Assembly (NCBI GenBank): GCA_035548125.1
Contig: DASZTV010000066.1
Span: 1-64,000 of the forward strand
DNA: 64,000 nucleotides
From: DASZTV01 sp035548125
GTDB lineage: Bacteria; Actinomycetota; Actinomycetes; JAFAQI01
Direction of reading: 5' to 3'
In this document: positions 7,216-16,322 of the stretch, one piece after another
Position numbering within the stretch: position 1 is the first letter of the stretch
Layout of the letters: each line of letters begins with the position of its first letter
Position numbers and translations under genes: made by a program
The notes under the pieces: model-generated
The model's database searches: none
What the model saw: only the letters and a program-made list of their open reading frames with translations
What the model was told of the DNA's origin: nothing

Positions 7216-9332
7216 TTGCGGACCCCCGCTGCCACGCGCTTGCGGTCCGGCAGCGGCGTCACCTTCGCGAGGTGCCCGGCCAGCCGAGTACGGATCGCGG
7301 CCTGGATCACCTCGGCCGGCTCGGTGGCGTCGAGCACCAGGTAACGGTCACGACCATGCGCGGCCAACTGCAGGAACGTGGCGCGCACCTGTCGGTGGAA
7401 GGCCAGACCCTCGTCCTCCAGCCGGTCAGCCGGTCCGCCACGACGCCGCAACCCGACCTCGGGGTCCACGTCGAGCACCACCGTCAGGTCGGGCAGGAGC
7501 CCGGCGGTCGCCCACGACGAAAGGCGGCGTACCTCGCTTTCGGGAAGGGCGCGACCACCCCCCTGGTAGGCCAGCGAGGAGTCGACGTAGCGATCGGTGA
7601 TCACGATCGCCCCGCGCTCGAGGGCGGGCCGCACGACCTCCGCAACGTGCTGTGCGCGGTCCGAGGCATAGAGCAGCGCCTCGGCGGCCGGGCTCAGCCC
7701 GGCCGAGGAACGGTCGAGCAGGACCTGCCGAAGGCGCGCGCCGATCGCGGTCGCTCCGGGCTCGAACGTCACGACGACGTCGTACCCGCCCGCCCGCAGG
7801 TCCGCCGCGAGCAGCTGGACCTGGGTCGACTTGCCGGCACCCTCGCCGCCTTCGAAGGCGATGAACAACCCGGAGTCGGTGCCGCGCCCGAGCTGCGGGG
7901 TGTGTCGCCGAAGCACTGCATAGAGATCTGCGCTCAACGGCACGTCGGGCCGGTCGTCCATCAGCCGGTAGCAGATCAAGCCGAGCACGACCGAGACCAC
8001 GCCGGCGGCGAACAGCGTCACCGTGACGCCGTCGAGGCGAATGCGTGCGTCGGCGATGTCGACGACGTGGTTGCCGATCAGGCCGGCCACCGCCGGCGCG
8101 ACGACGACCATCGCGAGGAGCACCAGACGCATCAGGTTGTAGATGAACGCGAAGGTCCGGCCGCGCAGCTCGTCGCTCACCTCGGAACCGACGAGGGTCA
8201 GCGAGACCACCCACACCAAACCGGCCCAGAACCCGAGCCCGGCGGTCGCGACGACCGCGAGCGCGAGGTTGGGGAGCACGGCGTCGATCGCCAGGGTGAT
8301 CCCGCTGGCGATGATCGCCAGGCCGACGAGACGTCTACGAGACAGCCCGCCCGCCAGCCTCGGACCGAGGAACATGCCGGTGGCCAGCCCGACGAACACC
8401 GTCCCGAACAGCGTGCCGTAGGCGGCATCACCACCCTTGAGGTCGACGGCGAACGCGCGGGACAGCCCGATGACCGCCGCACCCGCGCCGGTCGCGCCGC
8501 ACACGCCGAGGATGAGCCCCTTCAGCCACCGGTGCTGGCCGAGGAACTGCACGCCCTCACGCATCGATCGCCACAAGCCGACCTGCTCGCCGTGGGCGCT
8601 TTCGGGGTTGGCCGTCGGGCGGGCTCCCGCGATCTCCTTCAGGTTGACGATCGTGATCGCGGAGATCAGGAAGGTGAGCGCGTCGATGTAGAGCGCGAGG
8701 TTGACCGGGTTGGTCTTGAACCACGAGAAGTTCGCCGCGAGGACCCGGTTGACGAAGGAGAGCGCGGCGAACAGCGCTGCCGCCACCGCACCGAACCCGT
8801 ACGTCGTGACGAGGCTCAGCTGGTTCGCGGTCTCGAGCTTCTCGCGCGGGACCAGGTTGGGGATCGAGGCTTCCTTGGCCGGGATCCAGAACAGGCTGTT
8901 GCACTCGATGAGGAACGTCGCGATGAACAGCCACCACAGCGACTGCTGCAGCGGAATCGACAGGAACAACGCGAAGCGGACCAGGTCCGTGACGACCATG
9001 GTCGTACGCCGGTTGAACCGGTCCGCGAACGCGCCGGCAACCGGGCCGATCAGCAGCGCGGGAAGCAACCGCACGAACAGCACACCCGCGATCGCGTAGA
9101 GCTTCGCGGAGTACGACGTGGTCAGCTCGGTGGCGAGCGAGGTCGTGGCGAGAAAGCCGAGCCAGTCACCGAGGCTCGACAGCGACAACGAGATCCACAG
9201 CCGGCGGAACGCCTTGATGCCGAGGACGCTGCGCAGGTCGTTCTCGCGAGGCGGTGCCGCGGCAACCTCGCCCAGCCCGCGAACGTGCGCCCCGTTGCGG
9301 AACAACCGACGTGGCCTGGCCATAGCGCTCAC
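7212..9332 (-). CDS. tmk: MFS transporter-thymidylate kinase fusion
   Basis: A 706-residue two-domain protein. Residues ~30-460 are a major-facilitator membrane domain with about 12 hydrophobic spans and loop sequences such as GAFADRFNRRTT. Residues ~500-695 are a complete thymidylate kinase: P-loop FEGGEGAGKST, DR motif ITDRYVDSSLAYQG, and a C-terminal lid region RRRGGPADRLEDEG. It phosphorylates dTMP to dTDP for DNA synthesis. No stop or start separates the domains, and the linker is short. From memory a similar fusion occurs next to topA in Streptomyces, so it is probably genuine and not an assembly artefact. Start GTG 9332, with ATG 9323 as an alternative. What the transporter part moves, if anything, is unknown. 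Confidence 0.92.
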   Translation of the reverse strand: MSAMARPRRLFRNGAHVRGLGEVAAAPPRENDLRSVLGIKAFRRLWISLSLSSLGDWLGFLATTSLATELTTSYSAKLYAIAGVLFVRLLPALLIGPVAGAFADRFNRRTTMVVTDLVRFALFLSIPLQQSLWWLFIATFLIECNSLFWIPAKEASIPNLVPREKLETANQLSLVTTYGFGAVAAALFAALSFVNRVLAANFSWFKTNPVNLALYIDALTFLISAITIVNLKEIAGARPTANPESAHGEQVGLWRSMREGVQFLGQHRWLKGLILGVCGATGAGAAVIGLSRAFAVDLKGGDAAYGTLFGTVFVGLATGMFLGPRLAGGLSRRRLVGLAIIASGITLAIDAVLPNLALAVVATAGLGFWAGLVWVVSLTLVGSEVSDELRGRTFAFIYNLMRLVLLAMVVVAPAVAGLIGNHVVDIADARIRLDGVTVTLFAAGVVSVVLGLICYRLMDDRPDVPLSADLYAVLRRHTPQLGRGTDSGLFIAFEGGEGAGKSTQVQLLAADLRAGGYDVVVTFEPGATAIGARLRQVLLDRSSAGLSPAAEALLYASDRAQHVAEVVRPALERGAIVITDRYVDSSLAYQGGGRALPESEVRRLSSWATAGLLPDLTVVLDVDPEVGLRRRGGPADRLEDEGLAFHRQVRATFLQLAAHGRDRYLVLDATEPAEVIQAAIRTRLAGHLAKVTPLPDRKRVAAGVRK

Positions 9333-9390
9333 ACGCTATCGACCGGGTCCGCTACCAGCGCAGCTATCGAGGTAGACGTTGAAGGCCGGT

Positions 9391-9411
9391 GGAGGCCTGT
9401 CAGCGGCCTCC
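9391..9411 (-). terminator. Hairpin after topA
   Basis: Perfect 7-bp stem GGAGGCC/GGCCTCC with a 7-nt loop in the 138-bp gap between the topA stop and the MFS-kinase start. There is no U tract, so it may be only a weak or factor-assisted terminator. The rest of the gap shows nothing recognisable. Confidence 0.35.
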
Positions 9412-9470
9412 TACGTCGACCTCGACGCAACGGAGCAGCGCGACCCGCCGGAACGGGAGCCGCCTCCTGG

Positions 9471-12221
9471 TTATTGCGCCTTCTTCTTGGCGGCCTTCTT
9501 TGCTGTCTTCTTCGCCGCGCTCTTCTTGGCCGCAGTCTTCTTCGCGGGGGCGCGGCGCGCGGTCTTCTTCGCCGGGCCCGCCGCGCGACGCTCCGCGAGC
9601 AGCTCGGCGCCTCGCTCGGGCGTGAGCGTCTCGACCGCGTCACCCTTGCGCAGGGAGGCGTTGGTCTCGCCGTCGGTGACGTACAGGCCGAACCGGCCCT
9701 CGCGTACCACCATCGGCTTGCCGCTCGACGGGTCGGTGCCGAGCTCCTTCAGCGGCGGCGCCGCCGCGCGCCGGCCGCGCAGCTTCGGCTGAGCGAACAA
9801 CGCCAGCGCCTCGTCGAGCGTGACCGTGAACAGCGCGGGCTCGGACTCGAGCGATCGCGAGTCGCTGCCTCGCTTGACGTACGGGCCGTACCGGCCGTTG
9901 AGCGCCGTGATCTCCTCGCCGCTGGCGGGGTCCGTGCCGAGCAGGCGCGGCAACGACAGCAGCCGCACCGCGTCCTCGAGTGTCACCGACTCGACGTCCA
10001 TGTCCTTGAACAGCGACGCGGTCTTGACCTCACCGCCGTCCAGCGGCTGGGTCGTCACGTAGGGGCCGTAGCGGCCGGTGCGCACCAGGATCGGCTCGTG
10101 GGTGTCCGGGTGCTGGCCGAGTAGCCGTTCGTCGCTGGTCTTGTTGAGCAGCGCGATCGCACGTTCGACCGTGAGCTCGTCAGGCGGCATGTCATCGGGG
10201 ATGCTCGCGCGCAGGTCGCCCTTCTGGACGTACGGGCCGTAGCGCCCGACGCGGGCCACCACCGGCTCGCCGTCCTCGGCGACGCCGACCGGCAGCGAGT
10301 TGACCTCGCGCGCGTCGATCTCCGCGAGCCGGTCGCTGACCAGCTCCTTGAGGCCGTGCGGGTCGTCCTCGGTTGACGTCTCGTCGCCGAAGTAGAAGCG
10401 CGTCAACCACTCGGCGGACCGCGTCTCGCCGCTGGCGATCTCGTCGAGGTCGTCCTCCATCGCCGCGGTGAAGCCGTAGTCGACGAGACGCCCGAAGTGC
10501 TGCTCGAGCAGCCCGACGACGGCGAACGCCGTGAACGATGGGACGAGCGCGGTTCCCCGCTTGAAGACGTACCCGCGGTCCTGGATCGTGCCGAGAATCG
10601 AGGCGTACGTCGAGGGCCGGCCGATGCCGAGCTCCTCCAGCGCCTTGACCAGACTCGCCTCGGTGTAGCGGGCGGGCGGGGAGGTTGCGTGCGGCTTGGG
10701 CTCAATGTCGCTCGCGGCCAGGGACTGTGACTCCTCGACCTGCGGCAGCCGCGTCTCGCGGTCGTCACGCTCCGTCGACTCGTCGTCGGCCTCCTCCACG
10801 TACGCGCGCAGGAAGCCGGGGAACGTGATGATCTTGCCACTGGCGGAGAACTCGACGTTCTCTCCCGCCGTCGCCTCGTCGGCGGACGCCGCGACCCCGC
10901 CGACCCGAACCGTCACCGAGCGCCCGACGGCGTCCGCCATCTGCGACGCGACGGTGCGCTGCCAGATCAGCTCGTAGAGCCGGTACTCGTCGTTGCCGAG
11001 CTCCGCGCGCACGGACGCCGGAGTGCGGAACGTGTCGCCCGCGGGGCGGATGGCCTCGTGGGCCTCCTGCGCGTTCTTCACCTTGCGCTCATAGCGGCGC
11101 GGCTGGTCCGGGACGTAGTCCGCGCCGTACAGCTCACGGGCCTGCGCTCGCGCCGCCGTCAGTGCCGTCTCCGACAGCGTCGTCGAATCGGTACGCATGT
11201 AGGTGATGTAGCCGTTCTCGTACAACCGCTGCGCGAGCGACATCACCAACCGCGCGGTCAGCCGCAGCTTGCGGCTGCCCTCCTGCTGCAACGTGCTCGT
11301 CATGAACGGCGGGTACGGCGACCGGCGGTACGGCCGCTCCTCGACCGCCCGTACCGCGAAGTCGGCGTCTGCCAGCCGTGCGGCGAGCGACGCCGCGCGG
11401 CTCTCGTCGAGGTGCACGACGTCCTTGGTGAGCTGGCCGCTCTCGTCGAAGTCGCGACCGGTGGCGACCCGCTGCCCGTCGACCGAGATCAACGTGGCGT
11501 CGAAGGCCGTCGGGTCGCCCGGAGTCGCGGGCGCGAGGCCGGTGTCGAAGGTGCCCTCGAGGTCCCAGTAGTCGGCGGACCGGAACCGGATCCGGGCGCG
11601 CTCGCGCTCGACCAGCAGCCGGGTGGCGACCGACTGCACGCGGCCTGCCGACAGCCGCGGCATGACCTTCTTCCACAGCACCGGCGAGACGCCGTAGCCG
11701 TAGAGCCGGTCCACGATGCGGCGGGTCTCCTGCGCGTCGACCAGGGCGCGGTCGATCTCGCGCGGGTTCTCGACCGCCTCGCGGATCGCGGCAGGAGTGA
11801 TCTCGTGGAACACCATGCGCCGCACCGGGACGCGCGGCTTGAGCACCTCGAGCAGGTGCCAGGCGATCGCCTCGCCCTCGCGGTCCTCATCAGTGGCGAG
11901 CAGCAGCTCGTCGACGTTCTTCAAAGCGGCCTTCAGCTTCGCGACCTGCTGCTTCTTGTCCGCGTTGACGACATAGACCGGCTCGAAGCCGTTGTCGACG
12001 TCGATGCCGTACGTCGTCCAAAGGTGCTTTTGCGCGGCGGGCATCTGCGAGGCGGCGCCCGGCAGGTCGCGGATGTGGCCGATCGAGGACTCGACGATGT
12101 AGCCGGGTCCGAGGTAACCCGCGATCGTGCGCGCCTTGGCGGGTGACTCGACGATGACGAGGCGGCGAGTGCCGCCGGAGTCGACGCTGCCGTCGACTCG
12201 CTCGTCGGTGTCGTTCGCCAC
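9471..12221 (-). CDS. topA: DNA topoisomerase I
   Basis: A type IA topoisomerase of 916 residues that relaxes negative supercoils. The N-terminal Toprim domain begins LVIVESPAKARTIAGYLG and has ATDEDREGEAIAWHLLE (the metal-binding DxDxE region). The active-site tyrosine is in GYITYMRTDSTTLS. The C-terminus carries several copies of the actinobacterial topoisomerase repeat with GRYGPYV or GRFGLYV, replacing zinc fingers. It ends in a lysine/alanine-rich tail (PAKKTAAKKSAAKKTAKKAA) that in mycobacteria aids strand passage and DNA binding. The gene is 42 nt downstream of the Rv3647c-like gene. Confidence 0.97.
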   Translation of the reverse strand: MANDTDERVDGSVDSGGTRRLVIVESPAKARTIAGYLGPGYIVESSIGHIRDLPGAASQMPAAQKHLWTTYGIDVDNGFEPVYVVNADKKQQVAKLKAALKNVDELLLATDEDREGEAIAWHLLEVLKPRVPVRRMVFHEITPAAIREAVENPREIDRALVDAQETRRIVDRLYGYGVSPVLWKKVMPRLSAGRVQSVATRLLVERERARIRFRSADYWDLEGTFDTGLAPATPGDPTAFDATLISVDGQRVATGRDFDESGQLTKDVVHLDESRAASLAARLADADFAVRAVEERPYRRSPYPPFMTSTLQQEGSRKLRLTARLVMSLAQRLYENGYITYMRTDSTTLSETALTAARAQARELYGADYVPDQPRRYERKVKNAQEAHEAIRPAGDTFRTPASVRAELGNDEYRLYELIWQRTVASQMADAVGRSVTVRVGGVAASADEATAGENVEFSASGKIITFPGFLRAYVEEADDESTERDDRETRLPQVEESQSLAASDIEPKPHATSPPARYTEASLVKALEELGIGRPSTYASILGTIQDRGYVFKRGTALVPSFTAFAVVGLLEQHFGRLVDYGFTAAMEDDLDEIASGETRSAEWLTRFYFGDETSTEDDPHGLKELVSDRLAEIDAREVNSLPVGVAEDGEPVVARVGRYGPYVQKGDLRASIPDDMPPDELTVERAIALLNKTSDERLLGQHPDTHEPILVRTGRYGPYVTTQPLDGGEVKTASLFKDMDVESVTLEDAVRLLSLPRLLGTDPASGEEITALNGRYGPYVKRGSDSRSLESEPALFTVTLDEALALFAQPKLRGRRAAAPPLKELGTDPSSGKPMVVREGRFGLYVTDGETNASLRKGDAVETLTPERGAELLAERRAAGPAKKTARRAPAKKTAAKKSAAKKTAKKAAKKKAQ

Positions 12222-12263
12222 GGCTTCCTTCCTCTTCCTCTTCTTATCCAGTGGATTGCGCTG

Positions 12264-12839
12264 TCAGGCCTGCGGCCATGCGTCCAGGGGGACGCCGTCG
12301 GGCTTGTCTCCGATCAGTTCGACCAACCGCGCGAGCCGTCGGCGACCCACTATGCGATACGCCGGACCATCGGCGCGCGGGCCGACCAGCACTCCCGGGA
12401 CACCCGCGGCGGACAACGCCGACCCGACCGCAAGCCAGGCGTGTTCGTCGTTCGCACCGAGCGCCAGGTTATACATGCCGCTGGACGTCCAGCCCGACGA
12501 AAGCGCCCACCACCTCAGCCGCGGGCCGTCGAGGACCCATCCCGGCGGCGGACACTTCACCGCGCCACGGAACCAGGTGTCCGCCGTCTCACGCAGCCCC
12601 GAAAGCCACGGCGTGCCCACTGTCATGCCGTTCTCCGCCGGCCCGATCTCGGCCTCGAGACCGAGCGCTGCGTGCATCTCGTCGGCAAGTACGGCGACCC
12701 GCCATTCCTGCGACACGACCACCGATACCCGCGCCGCATCGGCACGACGCACGACCTGGCCGTTGCCCGCCAGCAGGCCCTCGACATCGGCGAGGGCAGG
12801 CTCGCGCGCCATCGCGCCGAACAGCGAAAGCTGACTCAT
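12264..12839 (-). CDS. Conserved actinobacterial protein, Rv3647c-like
   Basis: A 191-residue soluble protein with no catalytic motif that I recognise. It sits directly upstream of topA, as Rv3647c does in M. tuberculosis, and has nearly the same remembered length (192). The sequence is Trp-rich in the middle (WALSSGWTSSG) with a C-terminal RRRLARLVELIGD helix. ATG 12839 is preferred over the longer ATG at 12881 because GAGGG lies just upstream, and the longer version would begin inside the hppA terminator hairpin. A role linked to DNA topology is only guilt by association. Confidence 0.8.
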   Translation of the reverse strand: MSQLSLFGAMAREPALADVEGLLAGNGQVVRRADAARVSVVVSQEWRVAVLADEMHAALGLEAEIGPAENGMTVGTPWLSGLRETADTWFRGAVKCPPPGWVLDGPRLRWWALSSGWTSSGMYNLALGANDEHAWLAVGSALSAAGVPGVLVGPRADGPAYRIVGRRRLARLVELIGDKPDGVPLDAWPQA

Positions 12840-12861
12840 CTCGCCCTCGATGATGCCTGCC

Positions 12862-12893
12862 CAAATAGAAAAGGCGGCCATGTTGGCCGCCTT
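12862..12893 (-). terminator. Rho-independent terminator of hppA
   Basis: Perfect 10-bp inverted repeat AAGGCGGCCA / TGGCCGCCTT (12871-12893) with a 3-nt loop. On the minus strand it is followed by a T-rich run (TTCTATTT), 23 nt after the pyrophosphatase stop. It separates hppA from the topA operon. Confidence 0.8.
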
Positions 12894-12915
12894 CCCTATG
12901 TCGAGCTGAGCGTGA

Positions 12916-15171
12916 TCAGGCGGTCATGTCCACCTTGGCGCGCTTGCTCACGAACACCGCCGCCACGATCCCGCCGAGCGCGATGATGCCGACGATGATC
13001 CGGACGGCACCGTTGTGGCCGCCGTGGACGCCGTACTTCACGACGGTCGGCGCGATCAGCAGCGAGACCAGGTTCATGACCTTGATCAGCGGGTTGAGCG
13101 CGGGGCCGGCGGTGTCCTTGAACGGGTCACCGACGGTGTCGCCGATGACGGTCGCGGCGTGGGCGTCGGAGCCCTTGCCACCGTAGTTGCCGTCCTCGAT
13201 CAGCTTCTTGGCGTTGTCCCACGCGCCACCCGAGTTGGCGAGCAGGATGGCCATCAGGACGCCCGCCGCAATCGCGCCCGCGAGGTAGGCACCGAGCGGT
13301 TCCCAACCGAGCCAGAAACCGGTGGCGATCGGCGCGAGCACCGCGAGCAGACCCGGTGTCGCGAGCTCGCGCAGCGAGTCACGCGTGCAGATGTCGACGA
13401 CGCGCGCGTAGTCCGGGCGCACCGAGCCATCCATGATCCCGGGGTTGTTGCGGAACTGGTCGCGCACCTCGATCACCACCCGGCCCGCGGCTCGTGCCAC
13501 CGCGTTGATGGCGAGTCCGGAGAACAGGAAGACGACGGACGCGCCGATGATCAGGCCGAACAGCACGTTGGGCTTGCTGACGTCGATGCCGAACGACGCG
13601 ACGCCATGGCTCTCGACCGCGGTCGCGAACGAACCGAACAGTGCGGTTGCGGCGAGCACTGCCGTCGCGATCGCGATGCCCTTGGTGATGGCCTTGGTCG
13701 TGTTGCCGACCGCGTCGAGCGCGGTGAGCACCTCGGCGCCCTCGCCGTGCACGTCACCGGACATCTCGGCGATGCCCTGCGCGTTGTCCGAGATCGGACC
13801 GAAGGTGTCCATCGCGACGATGACGCCGACCGTGGTCAGCAGGCCGGTACCCGCAAGGGCGACCGCGAACAGCGACACGATGACGACACCGTGGCCGAGC
13901 AGGAACGCGACGTAGACCGCGCCACCGATGAGGACCGCCGAGTAGACCGCGGACTCGAGGCCGACGGAGAACCCGCCGAGGATGACCGTTGCCGGCCCGG
14001 TCAGCGACTGCCGGCCGATGTCCTGCACTGGGCGCCGCTCGGTCTCGGTGAAGTAGCCGGTGAGCACCTGGATCGCGCTGGCCAGGACCAGACCGATCAG
14101 CACCGCGAGGAACGCGGTCACGCGCGGGTCGCCGTCGATGCTCGCGGCCGCGATCGATGCGCCCTTCGCGCCGAGCTTGTGGAACGACGACGGCAGGAAG
14201 ACGAAGGAGACGATGAACGCGAGGACGGCAGAGACCACGGCGGAGATGAAGAAGCCTCGGTTGATCGCGGTGAGACCGGACCGGTCTCCGTCACGGGGCG
14301 ACGTGACGAGCACGCCGAGCAGCGCGGTGATGACACCCAAACCGGGGATGAGCAGCGGGAAGACCAGGCCGTACTTGCCGAACGCGACCTGACCGAGGAT
14401 CAGCGAGGCGACCAGGGTGACGGCGTAGGACTCGAAGAGGTCGGCCGCCATACCGGCGCAGTCGCCGACGTTGTCGCCGACGTTGTCCGCAATCGTGGCG
14501 GCGTTGCGCGGGTCGTCCTCGGGAATGCCCTGCTCGACCTTTCCGACCAGGTCGGCGCCGACGTCGGCCGCCTTGGTGAAGATGCCGCCGCCGACACGCA
14601 TGAACATCGCGAGCAGCGCGGCGCCGAAGCCGAAGCCCTCCAGGACCTGCGGTGCGTGCTCGTTGAAGATCAGGGTCACGACGCTTGCGCCGAGCAGACC
14701 GAGACCGACGGTGAGCATGCCCACGGTGCCGCCCGAGCGGAACGCGACGCGGGTCGCGGCCTTCGCACCGGTGGAACGCGCCGCCGCCGCCGTACGCACG
14801 TTGGCCCGGGTCGCGAGCGTCATGCCGGCGTAGCCCACGAAAGCAGAGAACGCCGCCCCGACCAGGAAGAAGATCGAACGGCCGACGCGGGAGCCGGTGG
14901 TGTCCGCGGGCAGGATGAACAGCAGCCCGAAGATGATCACCGCGAACGGCGCCAGCGTCGTGAACTGCCGGCGGAGATAGGCGTTGGCGCCTTCTTGGAC
15001 CGCCTTCGAGATGTCCTGCATCTTCTCGGTGCCCTGGTCGAAGGCGAGCACCTCGCGGGCGAAGTAAGCCGAGGCGAACAACGCGAAGATGGCTACGGCG
15101 CCGACGATCGCTACCAGCCCGAGGTCACCCCCGGAGATGTGCGTCGGAGCGGAAGCAGCAAGCACGGACAA
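12916..15171 (-). CDS. hppA: Membrane H+-translocating pyrophosphatase, K+-independent type
   Basis: An integral membrane enzyme with about 16 spans that couples hydrolysis of cytosolic pyrophosphate to proton export. The signature DVGADLVGKVEQGIPEDDP and the DNVGDNVGDCAGMAADLFE block (substrate and Mg sites) are intact. The second acidic cluster near the C-terminus (GDTVGDPFKDTAGPALNP) is also present. The motif GNTTKAITKG has Lys where K+-dependent enzymes carry Ala, so this is the K+-independent subclass. TTG 15171 is chosen because GAAGGA lies 6 nt upstream; the longer TTG at 15210 lacks one. The length would be 751. Neighbouring apgA-bldG-helicase order matches Streptomyces. Confidence 0.95.
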   Translation of the reverse strand: MSVLAASAPTHISGGDLGLVAIVGAVAIFALFASAYFAREVLAFDQGTEKMQDISKAVQEGANAYLRRQFTTLAPFAVIIFGLLFILPADTTGSRVGRSIFFLVGAAFSAFVGYAGMTLATRANVRTAAAARSTGAKAATRVAFRSGGTVGMLTVGLGLLGASVVTLIFNEHAPQVLEGFGFGAALLAMFMRVGGGIFTKAADVGADLVGKVEQGIPEDDPRNAATIADNVGDNVGDCAGMAADLFESYAVTLVASLILGQVAFGKYGLVFPLLIPGLGVITALLGVLVTSPRDGDRSGLTAINRGFFISAVVSAVLAFIVSFVFLPSSFHKLGAKGASIAAASIDGDPRVTAFLAVLIGLVLASAIQVLTGYFTETERRPVQDIGRQSLTGPATVILGGFSVGLESAVYSAVLIGGAVYVAFLLGHGVVIVSLFAVALAGTGLLTTVGVIVAMDTFGPISDNAQGIAEMSGDVHGEGAEVLTALDAVGNTTKAITKGIAIATAVLAATALFGSFATAVESHGVASFGIDVSKPNVLFGLIIGASVVFLFSGLAINAVARAAGRVVIEVRDQFRNNPGIMDGSVRPDYARVVDICTRDSLRELATPGLLAVLAPIATGFWLGWEPLGAYLAGAIAAGVLMAILLANSGGAWDNAKKLIEDGNYGGKGSDAHAATVIGDTVGDPFKDTAGPALNPLIKVMNLVSLLIAPTVVKYGVHGGHNGAVRIIVGIIALGGIVAAVFVSKRAKVDMTA

Positions 15172-15268
15172 GGCGAGTCCTTCGGTCGGTGTAAGTGGCG
15201 CGCTCCCCAACCACCGGCTCGGGGACGCACGGTGGACGCGCGGGGTACGGCCCGGGTCTCGGGCGCAG

Positions 15269-15276
15269 AGTCTATA
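15269..15276 (-). promoter_or_regulatory. Putative -10 box of hppA
   Basis: TATAGACT on the minus strand in the 155-bp gap between the anti-sigma gene and hppA, about 100 nt before the chosen start. It is identical to the -10 candidate of tRNA-Thr. Confidence 0.4.
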
Positions 15277-15326
15277 AGCCCGGATTGCCGCTCCGGCGCA
15301 GGGGATGGCCTATCTCTGACGAGTCG

Positions 15327-15818
15327 TCAGGCGGAGTCCTCGGCCAACCGCTCCAGCGCCTCCTGGGCCGCAGTGGCCACCGGCCACTTCATCTGGACCG
15401 TCGTGTGCTCGCCGTCGCTGGTGACCAGCAGGTCCTCGACGATCCCGCTGACCACGGCGAGCCCGAAGCCGGACGGCAGCGTGTCGTCCGGATTGTCCGA
15501 CGCGGTGTCGGCGAGCGCACGGGTGGAGGCCTCGACCAGGTCCATCGACTGGGTCGGATCGTCGGCGAGCGTGCCGCGGTTGATCACCTCGATCGTGAAC
15601 TGACCCCGATCGTCGGACATCCGCAGCTGGATCAGGTCGTCGTAGCCCTTCGCCAGATGTACGCCGACCGCCCGGGAGCAGGTCTCGCCGACGGCGAGGC
15701 GTACCTCGTCGAGCAGGTCCTCGTCGATTCGCGCCCGCCGGGCCACGGCGAGCGCGACCAGCCGCGCGGTACGGACGTGGGCGGTCAGCGGCGCCAGCCG
15801 CACGTCGATCGTGGCCAT
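15327..15818 (-). CDS. GHKL anti-sigma-type partner of BldG (ApgA-like), degenerate N box
   Basis: A 163-residue protein of the RsbW/SpoIIAB HATPase fold, directly downstream of bldG, corresponding by position to Streptomyces ApgA (SCO3548). It should bind BldG and a target sigma factor or other regulator. The N box reads VGETCSRAVG, where SpoIIAB-type kinases have E-A-V-T-N-A. The Mg-binding Asn is Arg here, and the G1 Asp appears as Asn (EVINRG). ATP-dependent phosphorylation of BldG may therefore be lost or weak. The C-terminal GFGLAVV segment keeps the glycine-rich lid. Start ATG 15818, 14 nt after the bldG stop. Confidence 0.85.
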   Translation of the reverse strand: MATIDVRLAPLTAHVRTARLVALAVARRARIDEDLLDEVRLAVGETCSRAVGVHLAKGYDDLIQLRMSDDRGQFTIEVINRGTLADDPTQSMDLVEASTRALADTASDNPDDTLPSGFGLAVVSGIVEDLLVTSDGEHTTVQMKWPVATAAQEALERLAEDSA

Positions 15819-15832
15819 GGTCGGACGCGCTG

Positions 15833-16180
15833 CTAGGAGGTGGCCGCCAGCGCCTCGTCGATGCTCGCGTGGATCGCGAAGACCTTGGTGAGGCCGGTGA
15901 TCCGGAAGATCTTCAGGATCCGGTCCTGACTGCAGACGAGGGACAGCGAACCGTCGTGAGTACGTACCCGCTTGAGGCCACCGACCAGAACGCCGAGTCC
16001 CGTCGAGTCGAGGAAATCGACCGCTTCGAGATCGACGATCAGGTGGTACTGGCCGCTCGCGACCAGGTCGATGAGGTGCTCGCGCAGCTTCGGTGCGGTG
16101 TAGACGTCGATCTCGCCGCTTACAGCGACGACCGTTCGGTCACCTTCCGACCGGATCGACACCGAGAGGTCGGGATCCAC
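15833..16180 (-). CDS. bldG: STAS anti-sigma factor antagonist BldG
   Basis: A single STAS domain of 115 residues. It binds the anti-sigma partner when unphosphorylated and releases the sigma factor; in Streptomyces it is needed for development and antibiotic production. Residues EIDVYTAPKLRE, the phosphorylation loop DFLDSTGLGVLVGG (target Ser59) and LKIFRITGLTKVF closely match what I remember of BldG. Start GTG 16180 is preferred over 16228: GGAGG sits 5 nt upstream and the protein then has BldG length. Divergent from the helicase across 142 bp that must hold both promoters. Confidence 0.92.
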   Translation of the reverse strand: MDPDLSVSIRSEGDRTVVAVSGEIDVYTAPKLREHLIDLVASGQYHLIVDLEAVDFLDSTGLGVLVGGLKRVRTHDGSLSLVCSQDRILKIFRITGLTKVFAIHASIDEALAATS

Positions 16181-16322
16181 ATCTGCCTCCAGCGGAACGT
16201 CACGGTGCAACTTCCAGTGCACCACCATCCAACCATCACCTCACGCTCAGCAACCACGGGCAGCCGGACTTGGCGCACCGCCTTCGCGGCGGCGTCATAC
16301 CCCGCTGGCAGACTGCCTGAAC

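Noticed and set aside
7272..10124. 950-codon plus-strand open frame across the MFS-kinase and topA genes
   Set aside because: Spans two strong minus-strand genes and their gap, with no domain; a GC-rich shadow.
13015..15603. 862-codon plus-strand open frame opposite hppA
   Set aside because: Entirely antisense to the well-supported pyrophosphatase; composition (Arg, Asp, Gly, His runs) is what the reverse complement of GC-rich coding DNA gives.
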